Positions 37,062-49,300 of a DNA stretch of 64,000 bases are shown here, piece after piece. The first letter of the stretch is position 1. Each line of letters opens with the position of its first letter. The stretch spans positions 1,080,344 to 1,144,343 of the forward strand of contig VXAU01000975.1 in the NCBI GenBank assembly GCA_013399695.1. Direction: 5' to 3'. This stretch comes from Formicarius rufipectus (taxonomy: Eukaryota > Chordata > Aves > Passeriformes > Formicariidae). Made by a program: the position numbers and the translations under genes. The notes beneath the pieces are model-generated. The model was not told where the DNA came from, searched no databases, and worked only from the letters and a program-made list of their open reading frames with translations.

Positions 37062-38084
37062 CCTTACCAAGGCCCCGCCACTCGCTCACGCCGAGACCCG
37101 CACGGTGGGAATTGCTGCTGCGAAACAGGGCGATGACGAGGCTTTACAGGATGACTTCATTCTCCCGGTCTTCGTCCTAAAGCCCAGCCCTGCCGAGAGC
37201 ACATTTAGCACTATCGCACGGGGAGTTTTCTCCTATTTCACCTGCCAGACCTTGTTCACCTCCTCGCTCACCCAGTTCACCAAGGCACTCCTTTGTGTCA
37301 GGGTTCAAGCCTGCTACGCTGTGCACAACTTCCCAACTCCTCCTCTTCGCTAGGGCTAAATGATTCAGGGAGAGGACAAGTCTGTAAGCGAATCTTTGCT
37401 TGTCTGATATTTTTAAAAAGACGCTGAGTGGAAGTGACTTTGAAAATACTCTTAAGACACAGCAAAACATTCCTCTACCAGCTGCAAATTCCACACTGCT
37501 TCCTTAAAACGAAAATAAAATTAAAGGGAATTGGATAAGTGTCTGCCCCTCGTACTGATGTTCACGGGGTGGACTCTGAGCAAAACCACCTACCTGCCCA
37601 GCTCCCCCCACGCAGCCATTCCCTCTGCCTTCCCTGGCACACGGCACCTTCCAAACATGACACTCGGGCTTGCCGAGCCCACGCTGCCGGTGTGGCGCCT
37701 GCATAAAACCGGCTCGAAAGCGTCGCCAGCTCGGCAGCCGCAGATTTGGGGTGGGTGGCAGTCCCCGGCGGGCCCTTCCGCCCGCGGCTGGCTGTCACCA
37801 GGGGGCGGAGGATGCCGGGGTTCACATCCGCCCCGCCGCCCACCCCGCAGCCCCCGCCGAGGGTCGCCAGGGACCCCCGGGACAGGTGCCGCCTCCCCCT
37901 GCCCCCGAGAGACACGACCCCATCGCCACGGGGGGCAGCAACCCGCCCAGTCCCGGCTGGGTTTGGGCTGATGCCCGAGGGAGGAAGAGGAGGAGGAGGC
38001 CCAGGGTGCGGGCAGAGCCGCAGACAGGCTGTCCCATGCCCATGTCACAGCGCAGAGGACGTGGCCTTCTGGTGGGCGATTCCA

Positions 38085-38666
38085 NNNNNNNNNNNNNNNN
38101 NNNNNNNNNNNNNNNNNNNNNNNNNNNNNNNNNNNNNNNNNNNNNNNNNNNNNNNNNNNNNNNNNNNNNNNNNNNNNNNNNNNNNNNNNNNNNNNNNNNN
38201 NNNNNNNNNNNNNNNNNNNNNNNNNNNNNNNNNNNNNNNNNNNNNNNNNNNNNNNNNNNNNNNNNNNNNNNNNNNNNNNNNNNNNNNNNNNNNNNNNNNN
38301 NNNNNNNNNNNNNNNNNNNNNNNNNNNNNNNNNNNNNNNNNNNNNNNNNNNNNNNNNNNNNNNNNNNNNNNNNNNNNNNNNNNNNNNNNNNNNNNNNNNN
38401 NNNNNNNNNNNNNNNNNNNNNNNNNNNNNNNNNNNNNNNNNNNNNNNNNNNNNNNNNNNNNNNNNNNNNNNNNNNNNNNNNNNNNNNNNNNNNNNNNNNN
38501 NNNNNNNNNNNNNNNNNNNNNNNNNNNNNNNNNNNNNNNNNNNNNNNNNNNNNNNNNNNNNNNNNNNNNNNNNNNNNNNNNNNNNNNNNNNNNNNNNNNN
38601 NNNNNNNNNNNNNNNNNNNNNNNNNNNNNNNNNNNNNNNNNNNNNNNNNNNNNNNNNNNNNNNNNN
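38085..38666. other. Assembly gap (582 N)
   Basis: A run of N within extreme GC sequence, so the core of the CpG island is missing. Any apparent reading frame through it is meaningless. Confidence 0.99.
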
Positions 38667-38884
38667 CGGGGCGGGGCGCGGGGCGGGGCGGAGGAACCAA
38701 TGGGCAGAGAGATCGGCGGTGACGCGAAGTGGCTAGGCCACGCCCTCGACACGCCCCCTCCACGTGCGGGTGTGTGATGACAGCGGGGAGGGGGCGGGGC
38801 CAGGCGAGGCGGCTTCTCATTGGGGGGCGGCTGCGGAGGGGGCGGGGCCTGGAGCGGCCCTGCGGGGGCGCCCGAGACATGGGC

Positions 38885-39930
38885 ATCCCCACGGGCACGG
38901 CGTGTACCACCCCACGGACACTCCCGGACCTACGGGCACAGTGTGTTCCACCCCACGGACACCCCCATACCCACGGGCACGGCGTGTCTCACCCAACAGA
39001 CACCCCCATCCCCACGGACACAGCATGTCCCGGACCCACAGACACCCCCATCCCTACGGGCACAGCGTGTCCCACCCCACGGACACCCCCGGACTCACGG
39101 GCACGGCGTGTCCCACCCCATGGACACCCCCGGAACCATGGGCACAGTGTGTCCCGGCCCCACAGACACCCCTATCCCTACAGGCACGGCGTGTCCCTCC
39201 CCACGGACACCCCCATCCCTATGGGCATGGAGTGTCCCACCCCATGGACACCCCCATCGCCATGGGCACAGTGTGTCCCGGACCCACAGACACCCCCATC
39301 CCTATGGGCATGGAGTGTCCCACCCCATGGACACCCCCATCGCCATGGGCACAGTGTGTCCCGGACCCACAGACAACCCCATCCCTATGGGCACAGCGTG
39401 TCCCACCCCAAGGACATACCCAGCCCACAGGCACAGCGTTTGCCACTCCATGGACACCCCACATCCCTATGGGCACACCTATCTCCACGGGCACGGGGTG
39501 TTCCACCCCACAGACAACCCCCGACCCACGGGCACAGTGTGTCCAGGGCCCACAGACACCTCTCATCCCCACTGGCATGGTGTGTCCTGTCTCCATGGGC
39601 ACCCCCGATCCCTATGGGCACAGCATGTCCTGTCCTCATGGGCACCTCCCATCCCTATGGGCACAGCATGTCCTGGACCCATGGACACCACCCACCCCAC
39701 GGACACACCCATGGGCACAGCGTATCCCAGCCCCACAGGTGCCCCCCAGCCCCATGAGTGTAGTGTGTCCCATCCCAGGGACATGACCCCCCACCTGCCA
39801 CTTGGGCACAGCTTTTGTCAGCCCCACGGACAGTGCCCCACTCCCATCAGTCCCACAGTCACCTTTCCCCCAGCCCCACGTGTGCAGCACGTCCCAGACC
39901 CACAGACACAGCTCTCCCCTGGCCTCATGG
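38885..39930. repeat. GC-rich 41/42-bp minisatellite, about 20-24 copies
   Basis: Units alternate between a 41-bp type (core 'gtgtcccaccccacggacac') and a 42-bp type (core 'gtgtcccggacccacagaca'), each begun by GGGCAC. Together they form an 83-bp dimer, duplicated nearly perfectly around 39221-39386. From about 39460 units become shorter and degenerate, and the array fades by about 39930. The array lies immediately right of the CpG island. All three plus-strand frames are free of stops for more than 340 codons, which is a composition effect and not evidence of a protein. Confidence 0.93.
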
Positions 39931-42900
39931 GCATGGCCTCTCCCCAGATGAGACCCACGGGTTGGCCCTTGTCCCATGGACACATCCTGAGTGGGACCAC
40001 CAGGGTGTTCCTCACCACCTAGGTCCAGCCTGCCAACCACCCATGCATCCAGGCTGGGAACCAACAGTGCCAGGCTGTGCCAGAGCCCACCGTGGGTGCC
40101 CGACCTGTGGGGGCAGTTGTCCCCTGGGATATGACTGCTCAGGAAACCCATGAGGCATCAGGACTCTGCCCCAGAGACCCTGGGAGGACTCCTTGCCCCG
40201 AGGGGCTACAACCCTCACCTCAGCAGCCTGACCTCGGGCCATTCATGCCAGAGAAGAGATGCCTCGACTTTGGGAATTTTGGGTGAAACATGGTACAGAT
40301 TAGTCCCCCAGCCGACTCACCTCTCTCCTCAGTGAGCTGCAGCTGCAACACTGCTCTAAAAATAGTGGGGACCAGCATTGTCAAATGATAAATATAACCA
40401 AGATCTCGTCTTCTGACTGTGCTAGTGTGCAGCAAGCTGGATGCGAACCAGCAGCACACTGGCTGCTGAATCCCAGTGCCCCCCTCGCCTCACTGCTGAT
40501 CTCGGGGCATTATTTAGGGAGGTGCCGTCATGGATAAAGCTGCGCCAGTGCTGCCTGGGAATAGCCATGAGCAGGGGGGCCGCTGGACGGACAGACCCTT
40601 CACAGCTGTGTCCTACACGTGCCCCTCTGCAGGGAGAAGCTGAGTAGCTCAGTGTGCTCCGACGTGGCCATGGAGCAGCTGCCAGCACAGGATCTCATCA
40701 CCTCCTAGGACCTCAGCCCATTGCTGCAGGAGATTTCTTGCTAAATAACCCCTGGCTGTCCCCAGATTCAGACTGTGGGCCATTAAAAAGTATTTAATGT
40801 ATGGAATATTTTAATTTCTGAGCATATTGAGAGGAACAAGTGATCCTCCAGTGCTCCTGGGGGTTTAGGAGCTACTGACTCAAACCACACTTGTGCAGGT
40901 GCTTGTCTCAGGAAGAGCCCAGGGAGCTCAATTGCCCCACGACCCTGCTTGGATCTCACAGTGTAGGTTTCCTACAGACTTCCAAGGCAAAATATAGCTT
41001 TTCTGCCCTTTGACTCTGTGTGTCATCTCTGCTGAGCTGGCAAGAAGCTCTGGTGTCCAACCAGGATGGGAGCAGAGGCCACAGAAACCAGAGACGGGCT
41101 GAAAATGGCTCAGTCCCTCTCACACAGCTGCTTTCACAGCCTGTATTTTCCAGTGTGAACTGGCCAAAATGAGCTCAGGGTTAACAAATGGTTAATTAAC
41201 CTTTATTGGCCTGAACAGGAACTGAACTGGAACAACTTCAGTCAAAACTGAACCCAACGTGGAGCCGAAACCAAAAAATTTGCTGGTTCAGCTCCTCAGC
41301 TGTGGGGAAATATGTTCTCCTTTGTCCTTGACAAGAATAATACATTTCTGTATATTGTGTGGGCAGCAAAGGATTACTATTATCCCAAGTTATTTACCTC
41401 CTGCTTTTGAGTGCTGAGGGTTTGTGAGCGATGTCCCTGCAAAGCACACTGTCCCTTAGCAACCTCCCCTGATTTTTAAAACATGTTCTTATTCCAGAAA
41501 CAGGATTAAAGAGCAGGATATAGAAGTTCCTTTTAACAGCCTGATGGGGTGAGGGTGTTCCCACTCCTTTTCTCATGGGGCAGAACCTCAGCTGGGGCTA
41601 TTTGACAGGAACAGTAACACAGGCAGAATACTGAGGTGGTTCAGAGAGCTTGTGGAAAATCTTCCAGAAGCCTGGAGGCGTTGGGGATGGGGGGAATTTA
41701 TTCCACAAGCTGTACTGGTGCTTTGCATAGGGCAGTCTACCCTAGGGCTTGCCAGAAGCGGGCTTCATCTATTCCTTGCAGAAGTGGGCTTCATCTACAC
41801 TCTGAGGACCTGCCAAGGGCTTTACAAGGATTGGTGAAGACAAATGGAAAGATTTAAGCACATGAGGGAGAATGGCTGGCCACCTTCCAGAGGCTTGCCT
41901 GCCGGGAGGGCTGGGAGGAGGGTGTTTCCCCAGGAAGATGAGGTGTCCCAGGCACTGCACAGTGGAATGACGTCCTTCCGTCATGAGCTCTGCTGCCTGC
42001 GGGGCTTCCCTTTGAAGGGTGCACTGGTGAGGTGACTGGGTGCAGGTGAGTTCATCCCTGGGTTAGCTCCCTCCTGGAGCTGCCAGCACTGCCCCAACCC
42101 GCCAGCTGCAGGCTGGGGCTGCTTAGCCTGTTTGCCACACTCCCACTGGAAAGACTGTCAGGTGCCAACCTCCAGGAGCCTGAGGAGCTGACACCACCGC
42201 GGCTCCTGCCTCAGTTTTAATTTAATTTAATTTAATTTGTTTTCATCACTTAAGGGTGATGTCCCCATACACACGCTCATTTTGTTGGTGTGGGTGGGTG
42301 TTGCAGTCACAAAAACACCTTCAGAAACCACATGCATCATCTCCCAGAGCTGATGGGGCAGGATTTGCCTCTGCAGGGGTGATGCTACCACTGCATCACC
42401 TGTATAGTATCACCTGTGTTGGCAGACTGGCCCATGCTATGTAAGCCTGACCTGAGTCCTTGTGAGTAAAGCAATAAAGGACCCATGAGCAGAAATGAGC
42501 CTGAAAAGACCTGGAGTCCTGCCAGGGAGAGATTGTGGGGAATCTTAAAAAGCCCTTGGAGGAAGCTGGTGGAAATCAGCTGTCACATTGCTCGGGGGCC
42601 CCTGGCGAGCCTTGACAGGCTGGGTGGGGTGTGGAGCAGTGGCAGGGCTGGACCAGGTGTACTGTGGTGACTCACGGCCTCATCCCAGCTGGCAGAGGAG
42701 ATAGAGAAAGCCCAAGGGGCAGGTGTGCAAGAGGATTATTGGGTCTCACTGCCTCTGTTAATGGTGTGCTGCAGAGCCATCTCTTTGCCAGGCTGCTGCA
42801 AAAAGGCTTTGTCTTTTTTATCTCTCACAGCCTCAGCCCTGTGCGTGTAGCAGAGAGATGGTGGCTCCTGCAGTGCTACCTCTTGGTGTTTTCATGCTTT

Positions 42901-45900
42901 TGTCCCTCCCTGTGTTCAGCAGGTAGAGGAGACAGAGGTCAAAACCTACCTCTCTTTTGCTGAGACTGTTACAAGGAAGGAATGCACCCCAGTGCCCTAT
43001 GGTGCTGCACTGAAACCGGGGAATGACCCCAGGAGAATTGTGAACCAGTGCTGCAGGACCTCTCCCCCGCTGGAATCTGTTTTGACAAAGTGCTTGGTTT
43101 ACCTGTTTGACCAAAATGCCTGTAAAACTGCAGATGTGAATCAAACTTTGAGAGTCTCCTACTGGAGGAGCCCATCACTTCTCAGGGTTAGGGGTGGTGT
43201 TCCCTGTCTATGCTGTGGGAATCCCTGCTGGTATAGCGCTGAGCAGGGCTTGGAGTCACAACAAAGCTGAAGTCACTGTAGCAATGCTCACTGAGCCCCA
43301 GTGCCCATCAAAGCCTCATCTCAAACTGGGGGTGTCTGCTGGAATCCACATCCCTGATGAGAAAGGGAGAAGTGACAGCACTGCTGAGGAAAGGTGGATC
43401 TCACACCACGGTAACAAGCACTGGTGGTGAGGCCAGGCAGGGCTGCTCTCTTCCCCCCACCACCCACACAACCCTCACAGCTCCAGCAGTCCCTCTCTCC
43501 CACCAGCTCTCCCAGCACCTTTGTGGAGAAGGGCAATATAGTGACCCCCAGGGGACCATGGTGGGTCTTGGGTACCAAGGAGCAAAGATAGTTCAGTAGC
43601 AAAGACTGGGTGACCTGCAGCTGGATGCCCGTCATTAATCTAGTGCTGCAGCCACCACATTTCACTGTTGCTTTGTGTCTGAGACACACAAGGGACTTCC
43701 CAGAGCCCAGCTGGGGGCTTGGCTGTGGGCAACGCTCAAGAGGTCCATCCTGGAGCTGGTGGCAGAGCATTTCATAAAGGATGAGGGCTGTTGGCTGCAT
43801 CTTAAGGATGCTCACTCAGCAGGAAGAATCTCTGCACAGTCCAGGGCAGGGATTTGGAGGCATGGGGTTTGCAGTACAAAGCCACAGCAGATCTGATGTC
43901 ACATCCTGCTCCAAGCAGGAAGCCAGGCTGGGGATGTCCTTGCCTGTCCCAACTGCTACCCCGTTGGAAAAGCAGGCTTCCCACTGCTGCCACTTCACCC
44001 CTCAGGGTCACCCGTTGTCCCAACCAGTATGACTTCACTTAATGGCCCTGTGCTCTGAACTGCAGCTATGGCATTGGGGAGCAAGCTGTGGGTTTAGAAT
44101 AGCATCAGGGACATGCTCTGAAGAGGGTGCAGACGGTCTGTGTTGGCTTCTGGAAGAGAATTGACTGAACCAAGCCCTGGATGTGGGAATGGGTCCCTCC
44201 CCTGTTTCCCCATGCCTAAGTTCCATGCAGTTTCCCTGCAGAAATGTTTCCTTCTCTTCACTTCTGCCTTGGAAATAAAATAATAATAAAGAAGGAAAAA
44301 AAAGAAAATAAAACCTAAAGGAACTGATAAACTCTGTTTACCTACCCAGATAGCATTGGCTCCAAACAGCCAGCCAGCATGGGCTGTGCCGGGACTGGTG
44401 CGTGCCAGGGCTGCCCAGGCTGGGCAGTGACATCCCTGCCTTGCTGCTGCACCCTCAGCCTTGTGTGTGAGCCAGGGCTGATAGCAGAAGGCGAAGGTTC
44501 CCTTGGCGTCACCTTGGCGGGGTGGCAGAGGCTGGGGCCACTCAGAAGTGCCTCTTAGCCCTGCAGGATGCAGCAGCGCCACAGCCTGCTTGCTCACTGC
44601 CTGCACCTATGTTTTGGAATTTTGGCATTTCTCTCTGGCAGTGCTTGGTGTTTGGGTCTGAGCCCTTTCACTGAGCTCTGCAACTCGGAGCACTGGCAGG
44701 GATTCACCCTGGTATGCTGCACCCCCTCTTCCAGCACCTGGGCATCTCCCTGAGGACTTGGTTGCTGATAGGCAAGGCTAAGGTCTACACAGATACGGGA
44801 ATTTTGAACCCCAGGATGCATGTGAAGACAGCTCCATGGAGAGACAACAAAGCCCCTTGCCTACTGCCAGGGAGGTGCTGACCTCTGTGGACTTCATTTG
44901 GGGCTGGGCTCTGGGGGTATATCCTCATTTAGGTCACTGAAAACGTAGAGTGATAGAAAACCACTTAACATTCCAGGCTCGGTCAGTGGATGCTGCCTGT
45001 TGGCACAAGGTGGCAGCCCAGCCCAGCTTATTTTCAGCAGGGCCATGACCGGCACTTTTGCAGGGGGAACTGAGCCGTGCCGTGAGCTGCCAGGGTGATC
45101 CTGGTGCCTGCAGACCTGAGGTGTGTGTCCTCAACAGCGTGCTGCCCTTGCCCTGCCACAGGTGTTACAGTAGGGATAAGCCCTGCTGCAGGAGACAGCC
45201 CTGCCCTGAGCATCCAGGAGCTGCATCTTTACTGTCCTGGCTCTGCTGCACCTCCTCCCTGTGAGGAGGTGTGGGGACAAAGGACATGCTGGTGGGCAAC
45301 AGTCCTGCAGGTCTTGGACTGGAGAGGGCTCAGGATGAGGCCATACCAGGTACATACTTGTTATCAGAACCTTCTTTCAGGGCTTTTCTGAGCAAGAAGG
45401 CACAAGGTAAGAATGGGGTAAACAAGCCAGCATAGCAAAAGTGAATGACAGGCTCTTCTCTGCCCTGGGGTCTGTGACAACCAGACCAAGGTGGTCATGT
45501 TAGGATGCATTAGAAGCATTCATGGGCTTTGGTACCCTGATGTGGTCAGGCACCTCCAGCAGAAGGATGTAGAGACGTGCTTTTACAAACTCTTGATGCT
45601 GTGGAGAGTCCAGGTTTTTGCCACCAGTTCTTATTTCTTGGGGCTCACTGTATTCCCATGACCTGTTGTTTCCCTCTGAATGTGGCAGGTTGGAGGCTGG
45701 TTTGTGCCTGAGACTCCCTGTAAATACATTCAACGATACAGCCATGAGGAGGCATGGAGGATCCCATTTCTTCCCTCCATCTGTGCTTGGTCTCCAGGTG
45801 CATTTTTCTAACAGGAAGAGCTGTGAAGTTCCTGATGTGGGATTACTCAGGGGATCTTCCCAATGGTACATGAGTCAGATTTTGGGGATTATGCACGATC

Positions 45901-46234
45901 CTGGAGCAGCCAAAGTTGATGTCTGTGTCTGCATTGCTAGACTGGTTTTGTTTAGATGTGCACCCTCTCCCATCTTCTGTTTGTTCATCTCTAATGGGAT
46001 CAGATGAGAATGCTGTTGATGTGATAGACAAGGTTAGAGATCCACTAATATTTCCTTTGGGTTTATAGTCAAATTTCATGCCAGACCTATTTATCTGCCT
46101 TGTTGTTGCCGTAATGTGAGCCTTGACTAACTAAGGCTGGGAGCTGGGCACCCCCAACATTTCCTGTCTTTGCATCTTAAGCTCATCTACATCTACATCT
46201 ATAGAGGAAACCAGGCCAGGGGGAGCCCGTGGAG
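39931..46234. other. Non-coding interval
   Basis: No recognised gene was found. It contains an (AATTT)n run at 42215-42238, an A-rich tract near 44273-44312, and an unrecognised open frame near 42917-43270 described under findings. Confidence 0.45.
42215..42238. repeat. (TTTAA)n microsatellite
   Basis: About four to five tandem AATTT pentamers on the plus strand. Confidence 0.9.
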
Positions 46235-46354
46235 CAGAAGGTCAGATCTGAGTAACCTGGTCTAGTGGAAGGTGTCTCTGCTCATGGTAGTGGGGGTTGG
46301 AACCAGATGATCTTTAATGTCCCCTCCAACCCAAACTGTCCTGTGATTCTGTGA
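46235..46354 (+). mobile_element. Short CR1 LINE 3' end, plus orientation
   Basis: It reads 'gtaacctggtctagtggaag', 'gtgggggttggaaccagatg', 'gtcccctccaacccaaactg' and ends in the CR1 terminal repeat 'gtgattctgtgat'. Only the last ~120 bp of the element are present. Confidence 0.85.
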
Positions 46355-49300
46355 TCTGAAGGAGGGGCTGCCCTGACCGCCAGCATTACCAGGGCAGATA
46401 CCAGGGCTGAGCAGAACCAGCAAGCTGCTGCAATGCCAGAGTGCCTGTCAGCCTCCAGAAAAACCCTGTCTGGGTATCCACCTGCAGACAACTGTGCACT
46501 GTGCTCAAATGGGCAAACACACTCAGCACTACAGCATGGGCACCTCACTTCTCAGGGGGCAGAGAGGACAAACTTGCCTCAAATCACAGCTTATGGCCTG
46601 TCACCTCTGTTATTCTGGGCTGGGACCTTCCTTAAGGTTTTGGAGTGTGCAGGTAGGGTGGGAGCTGCCAGCTCCAGCTAGTTTGCTGGACAGAGAAATG
46701 CCCACACTGGCTGTTATTTCTGCATTTTCTCACCCAAAGCGACATTTGGGAACAAAATGCTCTCACTGGGCCTTCTCAGCTTCCAGTGCCTGGCTCTGCC
46801 CCTCCTGCCTGTCCTTCATTTCAGTCAACACACTCAATCCCTCCCCAGGCTCTTGGGAGGATTGAGAATTAAATGATGCAAAAATCCCTGCCAGCTGCCT
46901 GCGTGGGGCTCCCCGGATGAGTCTCACCGGCTCAGCGCGGGCGGGTGTGCAAGAAACAAGGTCATGGCCATGGGGGAGGCAGGAGCCTTGGGCCCCAGCT
47001 CCAAGCACCACAGCAGTCCCCATCCCAGGAGCATCTACCAGGCTGCAGATCCCTGGCACTATGCTAGAGAGGTGCAAGAGGGATTGGGGGCTAAGGAAAT
47101 CCCTTGCACCCACTGGGTTTGCATCACAGTGGTGGAGGATGCCACAGACATGCTGGCAGTGAGAGTGATGTATGGGAAGTGGTTTTGAGCTTTCTGAAAC
47201 AATTTCCAGCTCAGAGAACCTACCTTTATATTTTTCTCACTTGCATCAGAAGACAAAAACAAGCCCCACCCCACATCCCCCCTCAGCAAAGCTGGTTTGA
47301 TTTTAGATCAGAGGGAGAGAAACATTATACCCCAAATGTGAGCTAGTGCTGATAAATGTCACCTTATGCCATTAAGTGAGCTCACTGTCCACCACGTCCA
47401 GGTTGTGGAGGCAAAAGGAAACACACAGGATAGCTTTTATTAGCAGAGCTTTCCAGCATGAAAGCCCAAGGGCCAAGACAGGAAGAGATAACAGCTGCCT
47501 CTTTCCACGTACAGGTGGGCGCACTGCAGTGGGAGGCACCTGGCTACTTTTGGGGCAACCATCTCCACCTCCAGGCTGTGCTCTTTGAACATGCTCTGAA
47601 CAGCTGCTTTCCAGAAGCTGGCTTCTCACCCCAGCAGCACTGGCTCTGGATTTTCATCTCTGCGGGCTGCAGCTGGAATAAACACACAGAGAGGGGCACA
47701 GGGTGCATATAGCTCTCACAGAAATGCTGGCTCTGCAGCCATGCATCCACATTGATGCTGAATGGGTGAGGGAAGGAAAGAGGATAATGTTCATGAATTA
47801 AAGTTACAGCCCTTTCCTCCTCTGTTACTAATCCCCATTCAGATTTAATCAAAGAGTCCTCTGGTCTGAGCTATTGCAGCAACAGCTCTCTCTCCACAGA
47901 GGCTGTGCCTCAGCAGCTGCTGTGACAGCTCACAGTTAAAAGGACAAACGGTGGCTTTGAGAGGTTGCGATCTGAAACACAGCAGCAAGCAGAGACAACG
48001 CCGAGGGGCGTTGGGAAAAACGTCAACCAATGCCGCATGGATTTGAGCCTGCTAGCTGAGATAACCAGTCAGCTCACATTTTGGGAGTGCGTTGCAAGAG
48101 GAGTGTGGAGGGACACCAAAAATCTCAGAGGTGAAGACAAGCAGGTGCAGGTGGTGGAAAACTGCGAGAGCTGGATGAAAAATGCAGGAGGTTCATGTGG
48201 TTTCTCTTTAGGGTTCTGTCAGCCAGAGGGGTCCAACATTTGGCTAGGAAAAGATCCTTTGCCACACAGTTCAGAACAGCCCTGAGGGGAGCTTTAAGAT
48301 ACTCCTTCCTGTGAGGGAATGGGGAGAGATTAGAGGTGTCCTGTAGCAAGAGATTGCGAGACTTTGGTGCACAGGACCTGATTTGAAGTTGACACATTGA
48401 TTATGGCCTGAAAAACTGGCAGGAAAATGGGGTTTTATTCCACCATGAAAGGACTTGAGGAATATGAAGAGCTCTGCTCTAGCTAAGTTGAACTTGAGGC
48501 CATGGGATGCACCCATAAGGAGAAAACTATGACAGGTCAAGGTTCTTTTTGTACAAAAGGAGCCTTGTTTAGGACAAAAGTGCAAATAATGAAGCTGTAT
48601 GAGCTGGTGCACATATTCAGAGGTAAGGCATCATATTCATCTCATCTTACATTTGCCCTCCTCTGAGGTAAGGAGTCAGTGGAGAAAAATAGGTATTTTC
48701 AGGGCATCTAACCTAGTCTGAATATATACTCCAGGGTAAAGAGAGTTGTTACCAAGAACTGTTTGCATGGGTTATAAAGAGGGACACAGTGGGAAGAGCT
48801 CACAGGCAGATAACCAGGCTGGAGACACCTGCATTTGTAAAGCTAAATCCTGACCCAGAGGGAATCTCACAGTAAGCCTGGGGGGATTCCTGGTCCAAAG
48901 TACGCTCAGAGGAAATGAGCAGTGAGGACACAGAACACAGAACCTGAAGAAAAACAGGGTATCCAAGATAAAAACGCGGTCAATGACTCAGTGGTGACAA
49001 ATCAGAGAGGACGAAGCATCTGCACACCCTCTAACACTGCATCAGGACCAAGACAGGGCTTGAAAATGTCCTCGGGAGCTTTGCAGAGGAATAGAGCAGT
49101 TCTACAGGTTTGCACAACCTCAGTGTCAGGATACAGCCAGCTCTCCTGCTTTTGCCCTGTGGCAAAAGCACTGTCACAATTGCACCTACACTAAATAGCT
49201 AAAGCTGCCCATGTGGCTGTATGAACACACAAAAGTGAAGAAATAATGAGACTGAGTGAATTCAGTGCCAACAGTATTGGAAGAAGGTGCAAGGATGAGT

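Larger units (their letters stand above)
36900..38880. promoter_or_regulatory. Orphan CpG-island promoter region (split by assembly gap)
   Basis: CpG density rises near 37070-37220 and is very high from about 37555 to the gap and from the gap to about 38880. Right of the gap there are several GGGGCGGGG boxes, a CCAAT box (38697-38701), an inverted CCAAT (38819-38823) and a CACGTG E-box (38761-38766). Left of it lies a ZNF143-like element (37043-37061). This reads as a TATA-less, possibly bidirectional promoter. No coding exon was recognised beside it. It may be a distal ATOSB promoter on the minus strand or the start of an unannotated transcript. Confidence 0.6.

Noticed and set aside
37670..38910. 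Apparent ORFs of 235-362 codons on both strands near 38 kb
   Set aside because: Most of each translation is undefined residues across the 582-N gap; the readable ends are GC-rich chance frames.
38729..40022. Long plus-strand ORFs of 340-400 codons (three overlapping frames)
   Set aside because: They are translations of one tandem repeat in three frames (14-residue periodicity, His/Pro/Thr-rich), with no splice or family support; the openness follows from repeat composition.
42420..42800. Possible LTR-like segment with CAATAAAGGACC near 42470
   Set aside because: No paired LTR, primer-binding site or retroviral gene sequence was seen; one AATAAA-like string is not enough.
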